The notes beneath the pieces were generated by a model that had not been told where the DNA came from, did not search any database, and was given only the letters and a program-made list of their open reading frames with translations. This document shows positions 36,826-46,184 of a stretch of DNA of 64,000 nt, piece after piece (positions within the stretch are counted from its first letter, which is position 1; each line of letters begins with the position of its first letter). Position numbers and translations under genes: made by a program. The stretch is from Gordonia sediminis (lineage in GTDB: Bacteria > Actinomycetota > Actinomycetes > Mycobacteriales > Mycobacteriaceae). The stretch spans positions 124,001 to 188,000 of the forward strand of contig RZUM01000004.1 of assembly GCA_004193205.1 (NCBI GenBank). Direction: 5' to 3'.

Positions 36826-37839
36826 TCAGACCGTCGACTCGGCGAACCGCGACAGCGCGAGCAGTCGGGACATGGCCCGCAGATACTTCTTGCGGTAGCC
36901 GCCGCCGAGCATCTCCTCGGTGAAGATCTCGTCGAGCCGGCAACCCGACACGGTCACCGGGATGTTGGCGTCATAGAGACGGTCGGCGAGCACCACGATG
37001 CGCAGCGCCACCGACTGGTCTTTCGCCGGATGCACGCCGCGCAGGCAGACCAGCGAGACACCGTCGACGAGGTCCTTGTACTTCGACGGGTGCAGCGTGC
37101 TGAGGTGGTCGCAGAGTGCGTCGAAATCGTCGAGGGTCGCGTCGGTCGTCGATTCGGCCAACTCGACCAGCTCCGCATCCGAGCGCGGGGCGGGGGCCGG
37201 CGGCAGATCGCGGTGCCGGTAGTCGGGGCCGTCGACGCGGATCGTCTCGAAGATCGCCGACAGTTTGCGGATCTCGCGCAGGAAGTCCTGCGCGGCGAAT
37301 CGGCCCTCGCCGAGCTGCCCGGGCAGTGTGTTCGAGGTGGCGGCGATCGACACGCCCTTGGCGGTGAGTTCGGTCAGCAGCCGCGAGACCAGCATGGTGT
37401 CGCCCGGATCGTCGAGTTCGAACTCGTCGATGCACAGGACCGTGCGATCGGAGAGCCGCTCGACTGCGTTCACGAAGCCCAGCGCACCGACGAGGTGGGT
37501 GACCTCGACGAAGGTCGCGAACGCCTTCGGTCCGGGCAAGGAGTGGTAGATCGAGGCGAGCAGGTGCGTCTTGCCGACGCCGAACCCGCCGTCGAGGTAC
37601 AGGCCGATACCCTGCGGGGCCTGCTTGCGCGAGAACAAGCCGCGTTTGGTGGTGCGCGCCTTCCCGGCGCGCGCGACGAAGTCGCGTGCCTTCGACACCG
37701 CCTGAGCCTGGGAGGGCTCACCGGGGTCGGGGATGTAGGAGTCGAAGCTGACCAGGTCGAACGTCGACGGTGGCACCATCTCGAGGATGAGTGCTTCGGG
37801 GGCGACCACCGGATTCCGGTCGCAAAGTCGTGCCGTCAT
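36826..37839 (-). CDS. zapE: Cell division protein ZapE (AFG1-like ATPase)
   Basis: A 337-residue P-loop ATPase. Walker A GGFGVGKT is at residues 84-91 and Walker B follows as VLCIDEFELDDPGD. ZapE interacts with FtsZ at the constriction site in E. coli; the actinobacterial role is less studied. It is convergent with the GNAT gene and divergent from the RibD-like gene (35 bases between starts), as for Rv2670c and Rv2671. Confidence 0.92.
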   Translation of the reverse strand: MTARLCDRNPVVAPEALILEMVPPSTFDLVSFDSYIPDPGEPSQAQAVSKARDFVARAGKARTTKRGLFSRKQAPQGIGLYLDGGFGVGKTHLLASIYHSLPGPKAFATFVEVTHLVGALGFVNAVERLSDRTVLCIDEFELDDPGDTMLVSRLLTELTAKGVSIAATSNTLPGQLGEGRFAAQDFLREIRKLSAIFETIRVDGPDYRHRDLPPAPAPRSDAELVELAESTTDATLDDFDALCDHLSTLHPSKYKDLVDGVSLVCLRGVHPAKDQSVALRIVVLADRLYDANIPVTVSGCRLDEIFTEEMLGGGYRKKYLRAMSRLLALSRFAESTV

Positions 37840-37874
37840 AGGGGGAGCCTAGCCACCTGGGACATGATGTAGTC

Positions 37875-38663
37875 ATGTTCGGTCTACAGAAAGCGACCCA
37901 GCTCACATCGGCCGACGACGAGATCGCGACGCTGCGGTGGCTCGCCGAGCAGTATCCGTACCCGGATCGCCCGGCCTCGCCGCCGTGTCTCCCGCGCCCC
38001 TACCTTCGGGTGAACATGGTCAGTTCGATCGACGGTGCCGTCACCTTCAACGGCCGGTCGGGTGATCTGGCCGGACCCGGCGACAAGGCCATCTTCCGCG
38101 TGCTGCGTGCCCTGGCCGACGTGGTGCTCGTCGGTGCACGCACCGCCGTGCTCGAGGGCTACCGGCAGCCGAGCCCCGACGAGGTGTTCACCGCGGCCCG
38201 GGCCGACCGGGAACAGACCCCGGCGCCGGCGCTGGCGCTGGTGAGCCGGTCGCTGTCGATACCGACCGATTACCCACCGCTGTCGTGCCGGGAGACGGCG
38301 ATCCTGACGTGTTATGACGCCCCGGAGAGCCGGCGCCGCGCCCTGTCCGACGCCGGCGCCAGCGTCATCGACTGCGGCGACGACACCGTCGACATCTCCG
38401 CGGTGCTCGACGTCTGCGCCGAACGCGGCTGGGTCCGCGTCCTCAGCGAGGGCGGGCCGTCGCTACTCGGGTCGTTCATCGCCGCCGACGCCGTCGACGA
38501 GCTGTGTGTCACGACGAGCCCCAACATGGCGGCCGGTACGGCGGAGCGGATCGCGCATCACCCCGCGACGGCGCAGCTGCGCGCCATGCGTCCGACGACG
38601 ATCATCACCGACGACGACGGCTTCGTCTACACACGCTGGACCCGGACCCCCGCCGACCGGTAG
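37875..38663 (+). CDS. RibD C-terminal-like pyrimidine reductase family protein
   Basis: A 262-residue dihydrofolate-reductase-fold NADPH reductase (RibD_C). It has PYLRVNMVSSIDGAVTFNGRSGDL near residues 36-60 and VLSEGGPSLLGSFI in the C-terminal half, the usual substrate and NADPH loops. There is no deaminase domain, as in Rv2671, a homologue that can supply dihydrofolate reductase activity (recalled). It is followed after 22 bases by the lipoprotein gene. Confidence 0.88.
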   Translation: MFGLQKATQLTSADDEIATLRWLAEQYPYPDRPASPPCLPRPYLRVNMVSSIDGAVTFNGRSGDLAGPGDKAIFRVLRALADVVLVGARTAVLEGYRQPSPDEVFTAARADREQTPAPALALVSRSLSIPTDYPPLSCRETAILTCYDAPESRRRALSDAGASVIDCGDDTVDISAVLDVCAERGWVRVLSEGGPSLLGSFIAADAVDELCVTTSPNMAAGTAERIAHHPATAQLRAMRPTTIITDDDGFVYTRWTRTPADR

Positions 38664-38685
38664 CGCCGGCAGTAGGCTCGCGGGC

Positions 38686-40272
38686 ATGCGACCTCCACCC
38701 CGTCCGCGGGCTCGGCTCAGCGCGACCCTGTGCGCGATCGTGGCGGTCGTCGTATCCGGGTGCGCCATCGGACCCGACACCGGCCCCGATGTGGTGACCG
38801 GCGACGGAGGTGGCGGCGCGCCACCCTCCTCCTCGTCGTCTGCCACCCCGGAGCCGCCGATGATCGAGGCGCCGAAGACGGACCTGACGTGGACCGAGTG
38901 CGCTCGCGATACCGCGACGCGCTACGGCGTGACCGCACCGGCGGGCGTCACCGTCGAATGTGCCGAACTCGACACGCCGATCGACCCGGACAGGCCGACC
39001 GCGACGACCCTGACCGTCGCCCTCACCCGCGCCCGGGTCGCCGATACGCCGGCCGACGCCGCCCCGGTGGTCCTCACCGCAGGCACCGATGTGCCATCGT
39101 CGCGGGCTCTTCTGCTGTTGGCGCGCGGACCGGGCCGCAGCCTGCTCACGCAGCATCCGGTGGTGGCCGTCGACCGCCGCGGCACCCCGACGAGCAGCCC
39201 CCTGGACTGCATGACGCGGTTCGAACGTTCGGCCCTGGCCACCAACGGGCTCGCGGGTAACGCGTCGATGCCGCAGTCCGAACGGATCGACCGCCTCGCG
39301 CGGGCGGCCGCGTCGGCCTCCGACGGCTGCAACGAGACACTGAGCCCCAATCAGCTCGACTTCGGTGCGGCCTTCGCGGCCGCCGATCTCGAGGCGTTGC
39401 GCATCAAGTGGGGGGTCGCCCATCTCGCGCTTCTCGGGCTCGGTGAGGGCTCGGATGTCGTCCTTGCCTACGCCGCCGACTACGCCGGACGCGCGGGCCG
39501 GATCATCCTCGACACCCCGACGCCGTTCGACGCGAACGCCCGCGATCGGGCGGCCGTCCGGGCCACCGGCGTGCAGGCGGCGTTGCGCACCTTCGTGCAG
39601 CAGTGCGAAGCCGCGGCCGGCTGTTCGCTCGGCGACGACGGTATGGCGACGATCGGCGATGTGCTCGCGATGGGTCGTACCGGCCGGCTCGGTGGACTGT
39701 CGGACACCGAGGCGCTCAATGCGATCACGGCCTCGCTGGCGGTGTCACCGAACGATCCGCAGGATCTCGCGACCCTCGCCCGGTCGATCGTCGCCGCGCA
39801 GCAAGGTGACGTCGGGGCCCTCACCGCGGCAGTCGGGGTCGCCGACGAGTTGCGCACCACCGACGGGCAACTCGTCTCGCGCTGCAACGACGTCACCGGC
39901 CCGGTCGGCCAGAACGAGATCCCCGGACTCGTCGACGCGTGGACGAAGCAGAATCCGCTGGCCGGCGCCGACAGCGCACTGTCACTGCTGCGGTGCAACG
40001 CGTGGGCAACGGCGAGCGCCACCAACCCGCCGAGCGCGTTGCCGGTGGACCCGCTGATCCTCGCCGGCGCCAACGACCCGATCAACGGGGGCGGTGGCGC
40101 GGACACGCTCAACGCGCTGTTCATCAAAGCCGGTGTCTCCCCCACGACGGTCACGTGGGAAGGCCTCGGCTACTCGGTGCTGGCCCGCAGTTCCTGCGCG
40201 GCCGATGTCGTCGCCACCTATCTCGGCGATCAGCCCCTCGGCGCCCCCGGCCAGCGGGGTTGCCCCGTCTGA
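38686..40272 (+). CDS. Exported alpha/beta-hydrolase-like lipoprotein, probably catalytically altered
   Basis: A 528-residue Rv2672-like protein. A signal peptide ends in the lipobox VVSGC (Cys26), so it is likely lipid-anchored outside the membrane. The fold matches tripeptidyl-aminopeptidase-type hydrolases (CaeA/Hip1 relatives), but the nucleophile elbow reads GLGEGS with Glu254 where Ser is expected, and the histidine position reads GLGYS (Tyr496). The acid position GANDP (Asp464) remains. It may therefore be a non-catalytic or differently acting member. It is followed by aftC. Confidence 0.85.
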   Translation: MRPPPRPRARLSATLCAIVAVVVSGCAIGPDTGPDVVTGDGGGGAPPSSSSSATPEPPMIEAPKTDLTWTECARDTATRYGVTAPAGVTVECAELDTPIDPDRPTATTLTVALTRARVADTPADAAPVVLTAGTDVPSSRALLLLARGPGRSLLTQHPVVAVDRRGTPTSSPLDCMTRFERSALATNGLAGNASMPQSERIDRLARAAASASDGCNETLSPNQLDFGAAFAAADLEALRIKWGVAHLALLGLGEGSDVVLAYAADYAGRAGRIILDTPTPFDANARDRAAVRATGVQAALRTFVQQCEAAAGCSLGDDGMATIGDVLAMGRTGRLGGLSDTEALNAITASLAVSPNDPQDLATLARSIVAAQQGDVGALTAAVGVADELRTTDGQLVSRCNDVTGPVGQNEIPGLVDAWTKQNPLAGADSALSLLRCNAWATASATNPPSALPVDPLILAGANDPINGGGGADTLNALFIKAGVSPTTVTWEGLGYSVLARSSCAADVVATYLGDQPLGAPGQRGCPV

Positions 40273-40349
40273 CCGGTGTTTCCCGGGCACGCGGCCGGTC
40301 GACGCCGGGTGTGCCCGAGGATCACAGGTAGGCGTAGTACGGTTCGCGA

Positions 40350-41636
40350 GTGGCGATTCTCGACAATTACCTCCGCCCCCGGATGACCGTACAGCGGATC
40401 ATCCCGATGGTGTTGTGGCCGATCAGCATCATGATGATTCTGCAACGCTCGATCATCCTCGCGGTGAACGGCGATCGCACCGACGACTTCGCACCCGTCT
40501 ACCAGGCGGCACTGCGGTTCCTCAACGGCCAGCCGGTCTACGCGGAGAATCTCGACACCGTCGACCCGCACTATCTGTATCCGCCGTCGGGAACCCTGCT
40601 GATGGCGCCGATCGCGACCATCGACCCCGAACGGTCGCGCTGGATCTTCATCGCGGCGAGCGTGGTGGCGCTGCTGGCCTGCGCATACCTGCTGGCCCGG
40701 CTGTTCGGCTTCGGTGCGCGTTCGTGGGTGATACCGGTCATCGTGTTCTTCTTCTTCAGCACCGAAACGGTCGCGCACACGCTGATCTTCACGAACTTCA
40801 ACTCGTTCGTGTTGCTCGGCATGCTCGCCTTCCTACTGCTCATGCGCACCCGACACGACCTGTGGGCCGGTGTCCCGATCGGGCTGACGCTGGCCATCAA
40901 ACCCGTGCTGGCGCCGCTATTGCTGCTGCCGCTGCTCAACCGCCAGTGGAAGATCCTGGTCACCGCCATCGGCATCCCGCTGGTCCTCAACATCGTGGCG
41001 TGGCCGCTGATCGTCGACGCCAACTCGTTCGTCACCCGCACGGTGCCCTACCTCGGTGAGGCCCGCGACTACTACAACAGCTCGATCGCGGGCAACGGAG
41101 CCTACTTCGGTGTCGCCGATTGGCTGGTGGTGCTGCTGCGCGTCGCATTCGTCGCGATGGCGGTGTTCTCGCTGTGGTTCCTGTACCGCTACTACCGCAA
41201 GACCGACGAGTTGCTGTGGCTGGCGACCTCGACGGGCGTGCTGTTGGTCACCGAGTTCCTGGTCGGCGCGCTCGGTCAGGGCTACTACTCGATGCTGCTG
41301 TTCCCGCTGCTGATGACCGTCTTCCTGCCCGGTTCGACGATGCGCAACTGGCCGGCCTGGCTCGGCGTCTACGGCTGCATGACCTTCGACACGTACTACT
41401 CGGAGGAATGGCGATCCTTCGGTTGGATGCTCGAGTACAACAAGGTGACCTGGGGCTGGTCGCTGCTGATGATCGCGGTGTTCTGTTCGCTGCTGTTCCG
41501 CTACCTCGACATGCGTCGCGACGGTGTCGCCTCGCTGGACGGCCTACCCGACGACGCCCTCGACGAGGGTCGCCTCACCGACGACGGGCCGGGTGGTGGC
41601 GGAGGGCGCGATTCCGTGGCTACCGTGGAGAAATGA
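40350..41636 (+). CDS. aftC: Alpha-(1->3)-arabinofuranosyltransferase AftC
   Basis: A 428-residue GT87-family membrane glycosyltransferase with about ten hydrophobic segments. It uses decaprenylphosphoryl-arabinose to branch arabinan of arabinogalactan and lipoarabinomannan. DDFAPVYQAALRFLNGQPVY holds the acidic pair typical of C50-superfamily enzymes in the first periplasmic loop. The start is GTG at 40350. Position, length and neighbours match Rv2673. The stop overlaps the msrB start (ATGA). It supports an arabinan-containing cell wall. Confidence 0.92.
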   Translation: MAILDNYLRPRMTVQRIIPMVLWPISIMMILQRSIILAVNGDRTDDFAPVYQAALRFLNGQPVYAENLDTVDPHYLYPPSGTLLMAPIATIDPERSRWIFIAASVVALLACAYLLARLFGFGARSWVIPVIVFFFFSTETVAHTLIFTNFNSFVLLGMLAFLLLMRTRHDLWAGVPIGLTLAIKPVLAPLLLLPLLNRQWKILVTAIGIPLVLNIVAWPLIVDANSFVTRTVPYLGEARDYYNSSIAGNGAYFGVADWLVVLLRVAFVAMAVFSLWFLYRYYRKTDELLWLATSTGVLLVTEFLVGALGQGYYSMLLFPLLMTVFLPGSTMRNWPAWLGVYGCMTFDTYYSEEWRSFGWMLEYNKVTWGWSLLMIAVFCSLLFRYLDMRRDGVASLDGLPDDALDEGRLTDDGPGGGGGRDSVATVEK

Positions 41637-42088
41637 GTACCGACACCCCTGCCGAATCCGGCTCCGCGGACACTCCCGAGGTTCTCGACGCCACCGCCGT
41701 CACCGACGAGGAGTGGCGCCGACGGCTGTCCCCGGCCGAATACCGGGTGCTCCGGCAGGCCGGCACCGAGGCCCCCTTCACCGGCGAGTACACCGGCACC
41801 AAGACGGTGGGGGTCTATCGTTGCCGCGCGTGCGGGGCCGAACTGTTTCGCAGCGACCAGAAGTTCGACTCACACTGCGGCTGGCCGTCGTTCTTCTCAC
41901 CGCTGGCCGGTGATGCGGTGATCGAACGCGCCGACACCTCCCTCGGAATGCGTCGCGTCGAGGTGTTGTGTGCGAACTGCGAAGGCCACCTGGGGCATGT
42001 CTTCGCCGGCGAGGGCTACGACACCCCCACCGACCTGCGCTACTGCATCAACTCGATCAGCCTGCAGCTCGAACCCACCGACGAGTGA
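41633..42088 (+). CDS. msrB: Peptide methionine-R-sulfoxide reductase MsrB
   Basis: A 151-residue cytosolic reductase of methionine-R-sulfoxide. Zinc cysteines are at 64, 67, 113 and 116 (CRAC, CANC), and catalytic Cys138 is in RYCIN. The SHCGWPSF and GHLGHVF motifs are intact. It is translationally coupled to aftC, as Rv2674 follows Rv2673. It ends about 10 bases before a palindromic repeat array. Confidence 0.95.
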   Translation: MSTDTPAESGSADTPEVLDATAVTDEEWRRRLSPAEYRVLRQAGTEAPFTGEYTGTKTVGVYRCRACGAELFRSDQKFDSHCGWPSFFSPLAGDAVIERADTSLGMRRVEVLCANCEGHLGHVFAGEGYDTPTDLRYCINSISLQLEPTDE

Positions 42089-42097
42089 CGCCCCGGG

Positions 42098-42258
42098 CAG
42101 CCCGAGCCTCCGCCGATCGAGATCCCGCCACCCGCGCGACCGCCCCGCCGATCGAGTAGCCCGAGCCCCCAGGGCGAGGGCGTATCGAGATCCCGCCACC
42201 CCCGCCGATCGAGTAGCCCGAGCCCCTAGGGCGAGGGCGTATCGAGATCCCGCCACCC
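42098..42258 (+). repeat. REP-like direct repeats between msrB and hemQ
   Basis: Two 54-base units (42148-42201 and 42205-42258) differ by one base, and a shortened copy lies at about 42098-42133. Each runs CCGATCGAGTAGCCCGAG, then a CCC(C/T)AGGGCGAGGG centre, then CGTATCGAGATCCCGCC. The arms resemble one arm of the 30.5-kb family (TCGAGTAG to CGTATCGAGA), so the families are related. They separate convergent genes. Confidence 0.88.
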
Positions 42259-42271
42259 AGACGGGAACCAC

Positions 42272-42967
42272 TCAGGGCAGCGCGTCGATCAGCGCCGTCG
42301 GCTCCACCCGCGGGCCGGTGAAGAACGGGGTCTCCTCACGCACGTGCAGCCGCGCCTCGGTCGCGCGCAGATCGCGCATCAGGTCCACGATGCGATGCAG
42401 TTCCGGCGCTTCGAAGGCCAGCAGCCACTCGTAGTCACCGAGCGCGAACGACGACACGGTGTTGGCGCGGACGTCCTTGTAGGCGCGGGCGGCCTTGCCG
42501 TGGTCGGCGAGCATCTTGCGACGCTCCTCGTCGGGGAGCAGGTACCACTCGTAGGACCGCACGAACGGGTAGACGCAGATGTAGTTGCCCGCTTCCTCAC
42601 CGGCGAGGAACGCCGGGATGTGGCTCTTGTTGAACTCGGCGGGACGATGCAGCGCGACGTTGCTCCAGACCGGGTCGCAGGCGCGTCCGAGGATCGTCTC
42701 GCGGCGGAACCGCGCGTAGGCAGCCTGCAGTTGCTCGACGGTCTCCGCATGCCACCAGATCATGAAATCGGCGTCCGCGCGCAGACCCGACACATCGTAG
42801 ACACCGCGGACCACCACACCCGAATCCTCGAGCGACTTGAAGAAATCGGTGGCATCCGACTTCGCCTCGTCGCGATCGGCGGGCAATTCTCCGGCGCGCA
42901 CCGCGAACACCGAGAACATCAGGTAGCGGATGGTGGCGTTGAGTTCTGCGTAGTCCAAGCGGCTCAT
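42272..42967 (-). CDS. hemQ: Coproheme decarboxylase HemQ (chlorite-dismutase-like)
   Basis: A 231-residue enzyme that decarboxylates Fe-coproporphyrin III to protoheme b in the coproporphyrin-dependent pathway of Gram-positive bacteria. [13 protein letters not shown] contains the family's catalytic tyrosine region, and [13 protein letters not shown] follows. Length and neighbours match Rv2676c. It is followed on the same strand, upstream, by cgoX (37 bases) and hemE. Confidence 0.92.
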   Translation of the reverse strand: MSRLDYAELNATIRYLMFSVFAVRAGELPADRDEAKSDATDFFKSLEDSGVVVRGVYDVSGLRADADFMIWWHAETVEQLQAAYARFRRETILGRACDPVWSNVALHRPAEFNKSHIPAFLAGEEAGNYICVYPFVRSYEWYLLPDEERRKMLADHGKAARAYKDVRANTVSSFALGDYEWLLAFEAPELHRIVDLMRDLRATEARLHVREETPFFTGPRVEPTALIDALP

Positions 42968-43004
42968 GTGTTCATCGTGCCACCGGCATCGCGCGGGTGG
43001 TCAG

Positions 43005-44396
43005 TCAGGTCAGGTCGGCGACCAGCGCGGTCACCGCGCGGCCGGCGTGGCCGATACACGCCGGGACACCGACACCGGCGTAAGTCGCACCCACCAGCGC
43101 GAGACGGGCCGGGCGGACGCCGAGCAGGTCGTCCATCGCCGCGAGGTGACCGGGCGCGTACACCGGCAAGCCGCCTGTCCAGCGTTGCACGACCAGGTCG
43201 GTCACCCGCGCCGCCGGCGCCGGCACACCCGCCGCCCGGCACACCTCGTCGAGATCCTCGAGTGCCTCGGTGCGGATGCGGTCCTCGACGGCGGGCTCGG
43301 CCGTATCGTCGGGGACGGGTGCGCCGTACCGGCCGAAGGAGGCCCGCACCGACACCGGCCCGCCGTCGCTCAGATGTGCCCACTTCTGGGAGCTGAACGT
43401 GAATGCCTTGGCGCGCAGGTCCTCTCCGGTCGCCACGAGCACCCCGGAGTTGTCCGGCAGCGGTGTGCCGGGGGCCAGCGCGATGGACACGACCAGCGAC
43501 GACGCCGGTTGGACCGCCGCCAGCGGCGCCGCGATATCGGGTGCCACGCCCTGCAACAGCAGAGCGGCCTGCGGGGCCGGCAGCGCCACCACCACACCGT
43601 CGTAGTCGGCGCCCCCGACGCCGGCGACCTCCACCGTCCATCCGCCGGGACGCGCCGCGAGCCCGACGACGCGCCTCGAGAGCCGCGGGACGATCCGCGC
43701 GGCGTCGGCGAGCGCGTCGACGAGCACCCGGTAGCCCCCCACGAGCGTCCCGAACACCGGCCCGCCACCGGCACCGGCCGAGGTCAGCTCCCCCACCGCG
43801 GCCGTCAGACCGGTGGCGCCGGCGTCCAGGCGGGCCGCGAGCGCCGGCAACGCCTCACGCAGACCGATGTCGTCGGCCAGGCTCGAGTACACCCCGCCGA
43901 GCATGGGGTCGACACTGCGCGCCACGACCGACGGCCCGAACCGGTCGGCGACGAGTTCGCCCACCGACGGGTCCGCGCCCGCATCCCAGCGCCAGGGTCG
44001 GTCGTGTTCGGTCACGATCCGCTGCACATCACGTGGATCTGCCAGTCCGGCAACGGCTTCCGGGCAGGCCGGGATACCCATCAGAGCGGGTGTGGGTAGC
44101 GGGTGCAGCCGTCCGCCGGCCCACACCGCGGGACGGCGGTTCGTCGGCGAGACGACCCGGTCGGCAAGGCCGAGCTCGGTCACCAGATCGAGCGCCTCGG
44201 GCCGTCGCACGATGAACGCCTCGGCGCCGACGTCGACCGCCCGCTCACCGACGGTCCGGGTGTAGAGGATTCCGCCGAGACGATCAACCGCCTCGTAGAG
44301 GTCGATCTGCGCGTCGGGCCCCAGTGCCTGCCGCAGCCGGTACGCGGCGGTCAGACCGGAGATCCCTCCCCCGACGACGGCGACCCGGACCGGCAT
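43005..44396 (-). CDS. cgoX: Coproporphyrinogen III oxidase CgoX (HemY/HemG type)
   Basis: A 463-residue FAD oxidase with the dinucleotide-binding motif VAVVGGGISGLTAAYRL at residues 4-20 and the C-terminal FAD-contact region GLPVYAPGHLAAMDDL plus VGATYAGVGVPACIGHAG (read in two pieces). With hemQ beside it, the substrate should be coproporphyrinogen III. Its start shares one base with the end of the hemE gene region, giving a hemE-cgoX-hemQ operon as in Rv2678c-Rv2676c. Confidence 0.93.
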   Translation of the reverse strand: MPVRVAVVGGGISGLTAAYRLRQALGPDAQIDLYEAVDRLGGILYTRTVGERAVDVGAEAFIVRRPEALDLVTELGLADRVVSPTNRRPAVWAGGRLHPLPTPALMGIPACPEAVAGLADPRDVQRIVTEHDRPWRWDAGADPSVGELVADRFGPSVVARSVDPMLGGVYSSLADDIGLREALPALAARLDAGATGLTAAVGELTSAGAGGGPVFGTLVGGYRVLVDALADAARIVPRLSRRVVGLAARPGGWTVEVAGVGGADYDGVVVALPAPQAALLLQGVAPDIAAPLAAVQPASSLVVSIALAPGTPLPDNSGVLVATGEDLRAKAFTFSSQKWAHLSDGGPVSVRASFGRYGAPVPDDTAEPAVEDRIRTEALEDLDEVCRAAGVPAPAARVTDLVVQRWTGGLPVYAPGHLAAMDDLLGVRPARLALVGATYAGVGVPACIGHAGRAVTALVADLT

Positions 44397-45463
44397 CAGA
44401 GGCTGTGGACGAGTTCGACGACCCGCGTCAGCGCATCCGGGTCGGTGCCCGGCAGGACCCCGTGGCCGAGGTTGAAGATGTGTCCCACGGCCCCCGCACC
44501 GATGGCGCGTTCGCCGTCGGCGACGACGCGACGGACCTCACGGTCGACGACGTCGGGACCGGCGAACAGCAGTGTCGGGTCGAGGTTGCCCTGTACCGCT
44601 TTGCCCGGCCCGATGCGGTGCGCCGCCTCGTCGAGCGGCACCCTCCAGTCGACGCCGACGACGTCGGCACCCACCTCCGACATCGCGCCGAGCAGTTCAC
44701 CGGTGCCCACCCCGAAGTGGATGCGGGGCACACGGTAGGACGCCACCTCGGCGAACACCCGGGCACTGTGACGCGCCACGTAGGTCCGGTAGTCGTCCCG
44801 CGACAACATGCCGGCCCACGAATCGAACACCTGGACGGCGTCGACCCCGGCATCGAGCTGCGCACGCAGAAAGGTGATCGTGATGTCGGTGAGCCGACCC
44901 ATCAGCGCATGCCAGGTATCGGGATCGCCGTGCATCAGCGCCTTGGTGCGTTCGTAGTTGCGGCTCGGCCCACCCTCGATGAGGTAGGACGCCAGGGTGA
45001 ACGGGGCACCGCAGAACCCGATCAGCGCGGTCGTCTCGGCGAGTTCGGCCAGCAGGAGTTCGATCGCCCGTGCGACGGCGCCCACCGACTCCGCCTCCAG
45101 CCTCGGCAACGCTGCGACATCGGCGCTCGAACGCACCGGGTGGGCGATGACCGGCCCGGTACCCGCGACGATGTCGAGGTCCACGCCGGCGGCCTTGAGC
45201 GGCACCACGATATCGGAGAACAGGATGGCGGCGTCCACATCGTGCCGGCGGACCGGCTGCATGGTGATCTCGCAGACGAGTTCCGGATCGAAACACGACT
45301 CGAGCATTCCGTGGTCGGCGCGGATGGCGCGGTATTCGGGCAGGGAACGGCCGGCCTGACGCATGAACCACACCGGACGGCGGCTGGGCGTCTCACCGGT
45401 CGCTGCGGCGACCAGCGGGAGATGGTGGGCGCGGCGGCTTCGGGATCGGGTTGTCTCGGACAT
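44396..45463 (-). CDS. hemE: Uroporphyrinogen decarboxylase
   Basis: A 355-residue enzyme converting uroporphyrinogen III to coproporphyrinogen [19 protein letters not shown] at about residues 31-46 carries the substrate-binding arginines, and [12 protein letters not shown] holds the catalytic Asp. I prefer the MSETTRSR start at 45463 by comparison with the family; an ATG at 45481 would add six residues. It is divergent from the DUF3000 gene with about 70 bases between. Confidence 0.94.
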   Translation of the reverse strand: MSETTRSRSRRAHHLPLVAAATGETPSRRPVWFMRQAGRSLPEYRAIRADHGMLESCFDPELVCEITMQPVRRHDVDAAILFSDIVVPLKAAGVDLDIVAGTGPVIAHPVRSSADVAALPRLEAESVGAVARAIELLLAELAETTALIGFCGAPFTLASYLIEGGPSRNYERTKALMHGDPDTWHALMGRLTDITITFLRAQLDAGVDAVQVFDSWAGMLSRDDYRTYVARHSARVFAEVASYRVPRIHFGVGTGELLGAMSEVGADVVGVDWRVPLDEAAHRIGPGKAVQGNLDPTLLFAGPDVVDREVRRVVADGERAIGAGAVGHIFNLGHGVLPGTDPDALTRVVELVHSL

Positions 45464-45532
45464 CAATCCATACTCTGCCATGTGTCGGCGCGCCTCCGAC
45501 GACGGCGGGGTGGCCGGTCCTACCGTCGAGTG

Positions 45533-46165
45533 GTGACCTCTTCTGGAGCTCCGACGGAGCCTGCTGACTTCCGCGCCGCGGTCGCGTCACTGAACGCCGC
45601 GCGGATCCGGCCGGAGATCGAGGTCGGGCCGATCCGCCCGCCGCAGCGGCTGGCTCCGTACAGCTATGCCGTCGGCGCCGAGGTCCGCACCGGCGAGGAT
45701 AGCGACGAGATCCCCGTGGATTCGACCGGTAGTTCGTTCGGCCGCCTGATCCTGCTCTACGACCCGGCCGGTCAGGACGCCTGGAACGGCACGATGCGGC
45801 TGGTGGCCTACGTCCAGGCCGAGGTCGAGGCCGCTCTCGCGATGGATCCGCTGCTGCCCGAGGTGGCGTGGAGCTGGCTCTCGGATGCCCTGGGCGTACC
45901 CCCGGGCAAAACCGCGAGCGAACCCGACGTGTCGTCGTCGGGACGGTCCATCGAGGTCACCGCGCTGGGCGGCACCGTCACCTCCACGACATCGGTGCGC
46001 TACGGCGACATCGCCGGCCCGCCGCGCGCCCACCAGCTGGAGCTGCGGGCGTCGTGGACGGCCACCGGACCCGAACTCGCCGGACATCTGGAGGCCTTCT
46101 GCGACGTGTTGTCGTCGGCCTCCGGCCTGCCTCCCGTCGGCGTCACCGAACTGGGTCCGGTCTGA
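45533..46165 (+). CDS. DUF3000 protein (Rv2680-like)
   Basis: A 210-residue soluble protein of the actinobacterial DUF3000 family, function unknown. The N-terminal [22 protein letters not shown] and central [19 protein letters not shown] are family marks. The GTG at 45533 (or the one just before it) is the likely start. It is followed after 19 bases by the ribonuclease D gene, as Rv2680-Rv2681. Confidence 0.88.
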   Translation: MTSSGAPTEPADFRAAVASLNAARIRPEIEVGPIRPPQRLAPYSYAVGAEVRTGEDSDEIPVDSTGSSFGRLILLYDPAGQDAWNGTMRLVAYVQAEVEAALAMDPLLPEVAWSWLSDALGVPPGKTASEPDVSSSGRSIEVTALGGTVTSTTSVRYGDIAGPPRAHQLELRASWTATGPELAGHLEAFCDVLSSASGLPPVGVTELGPV

Positions 46166-46184
46166 GCGGGGTACGGGGCCGATC

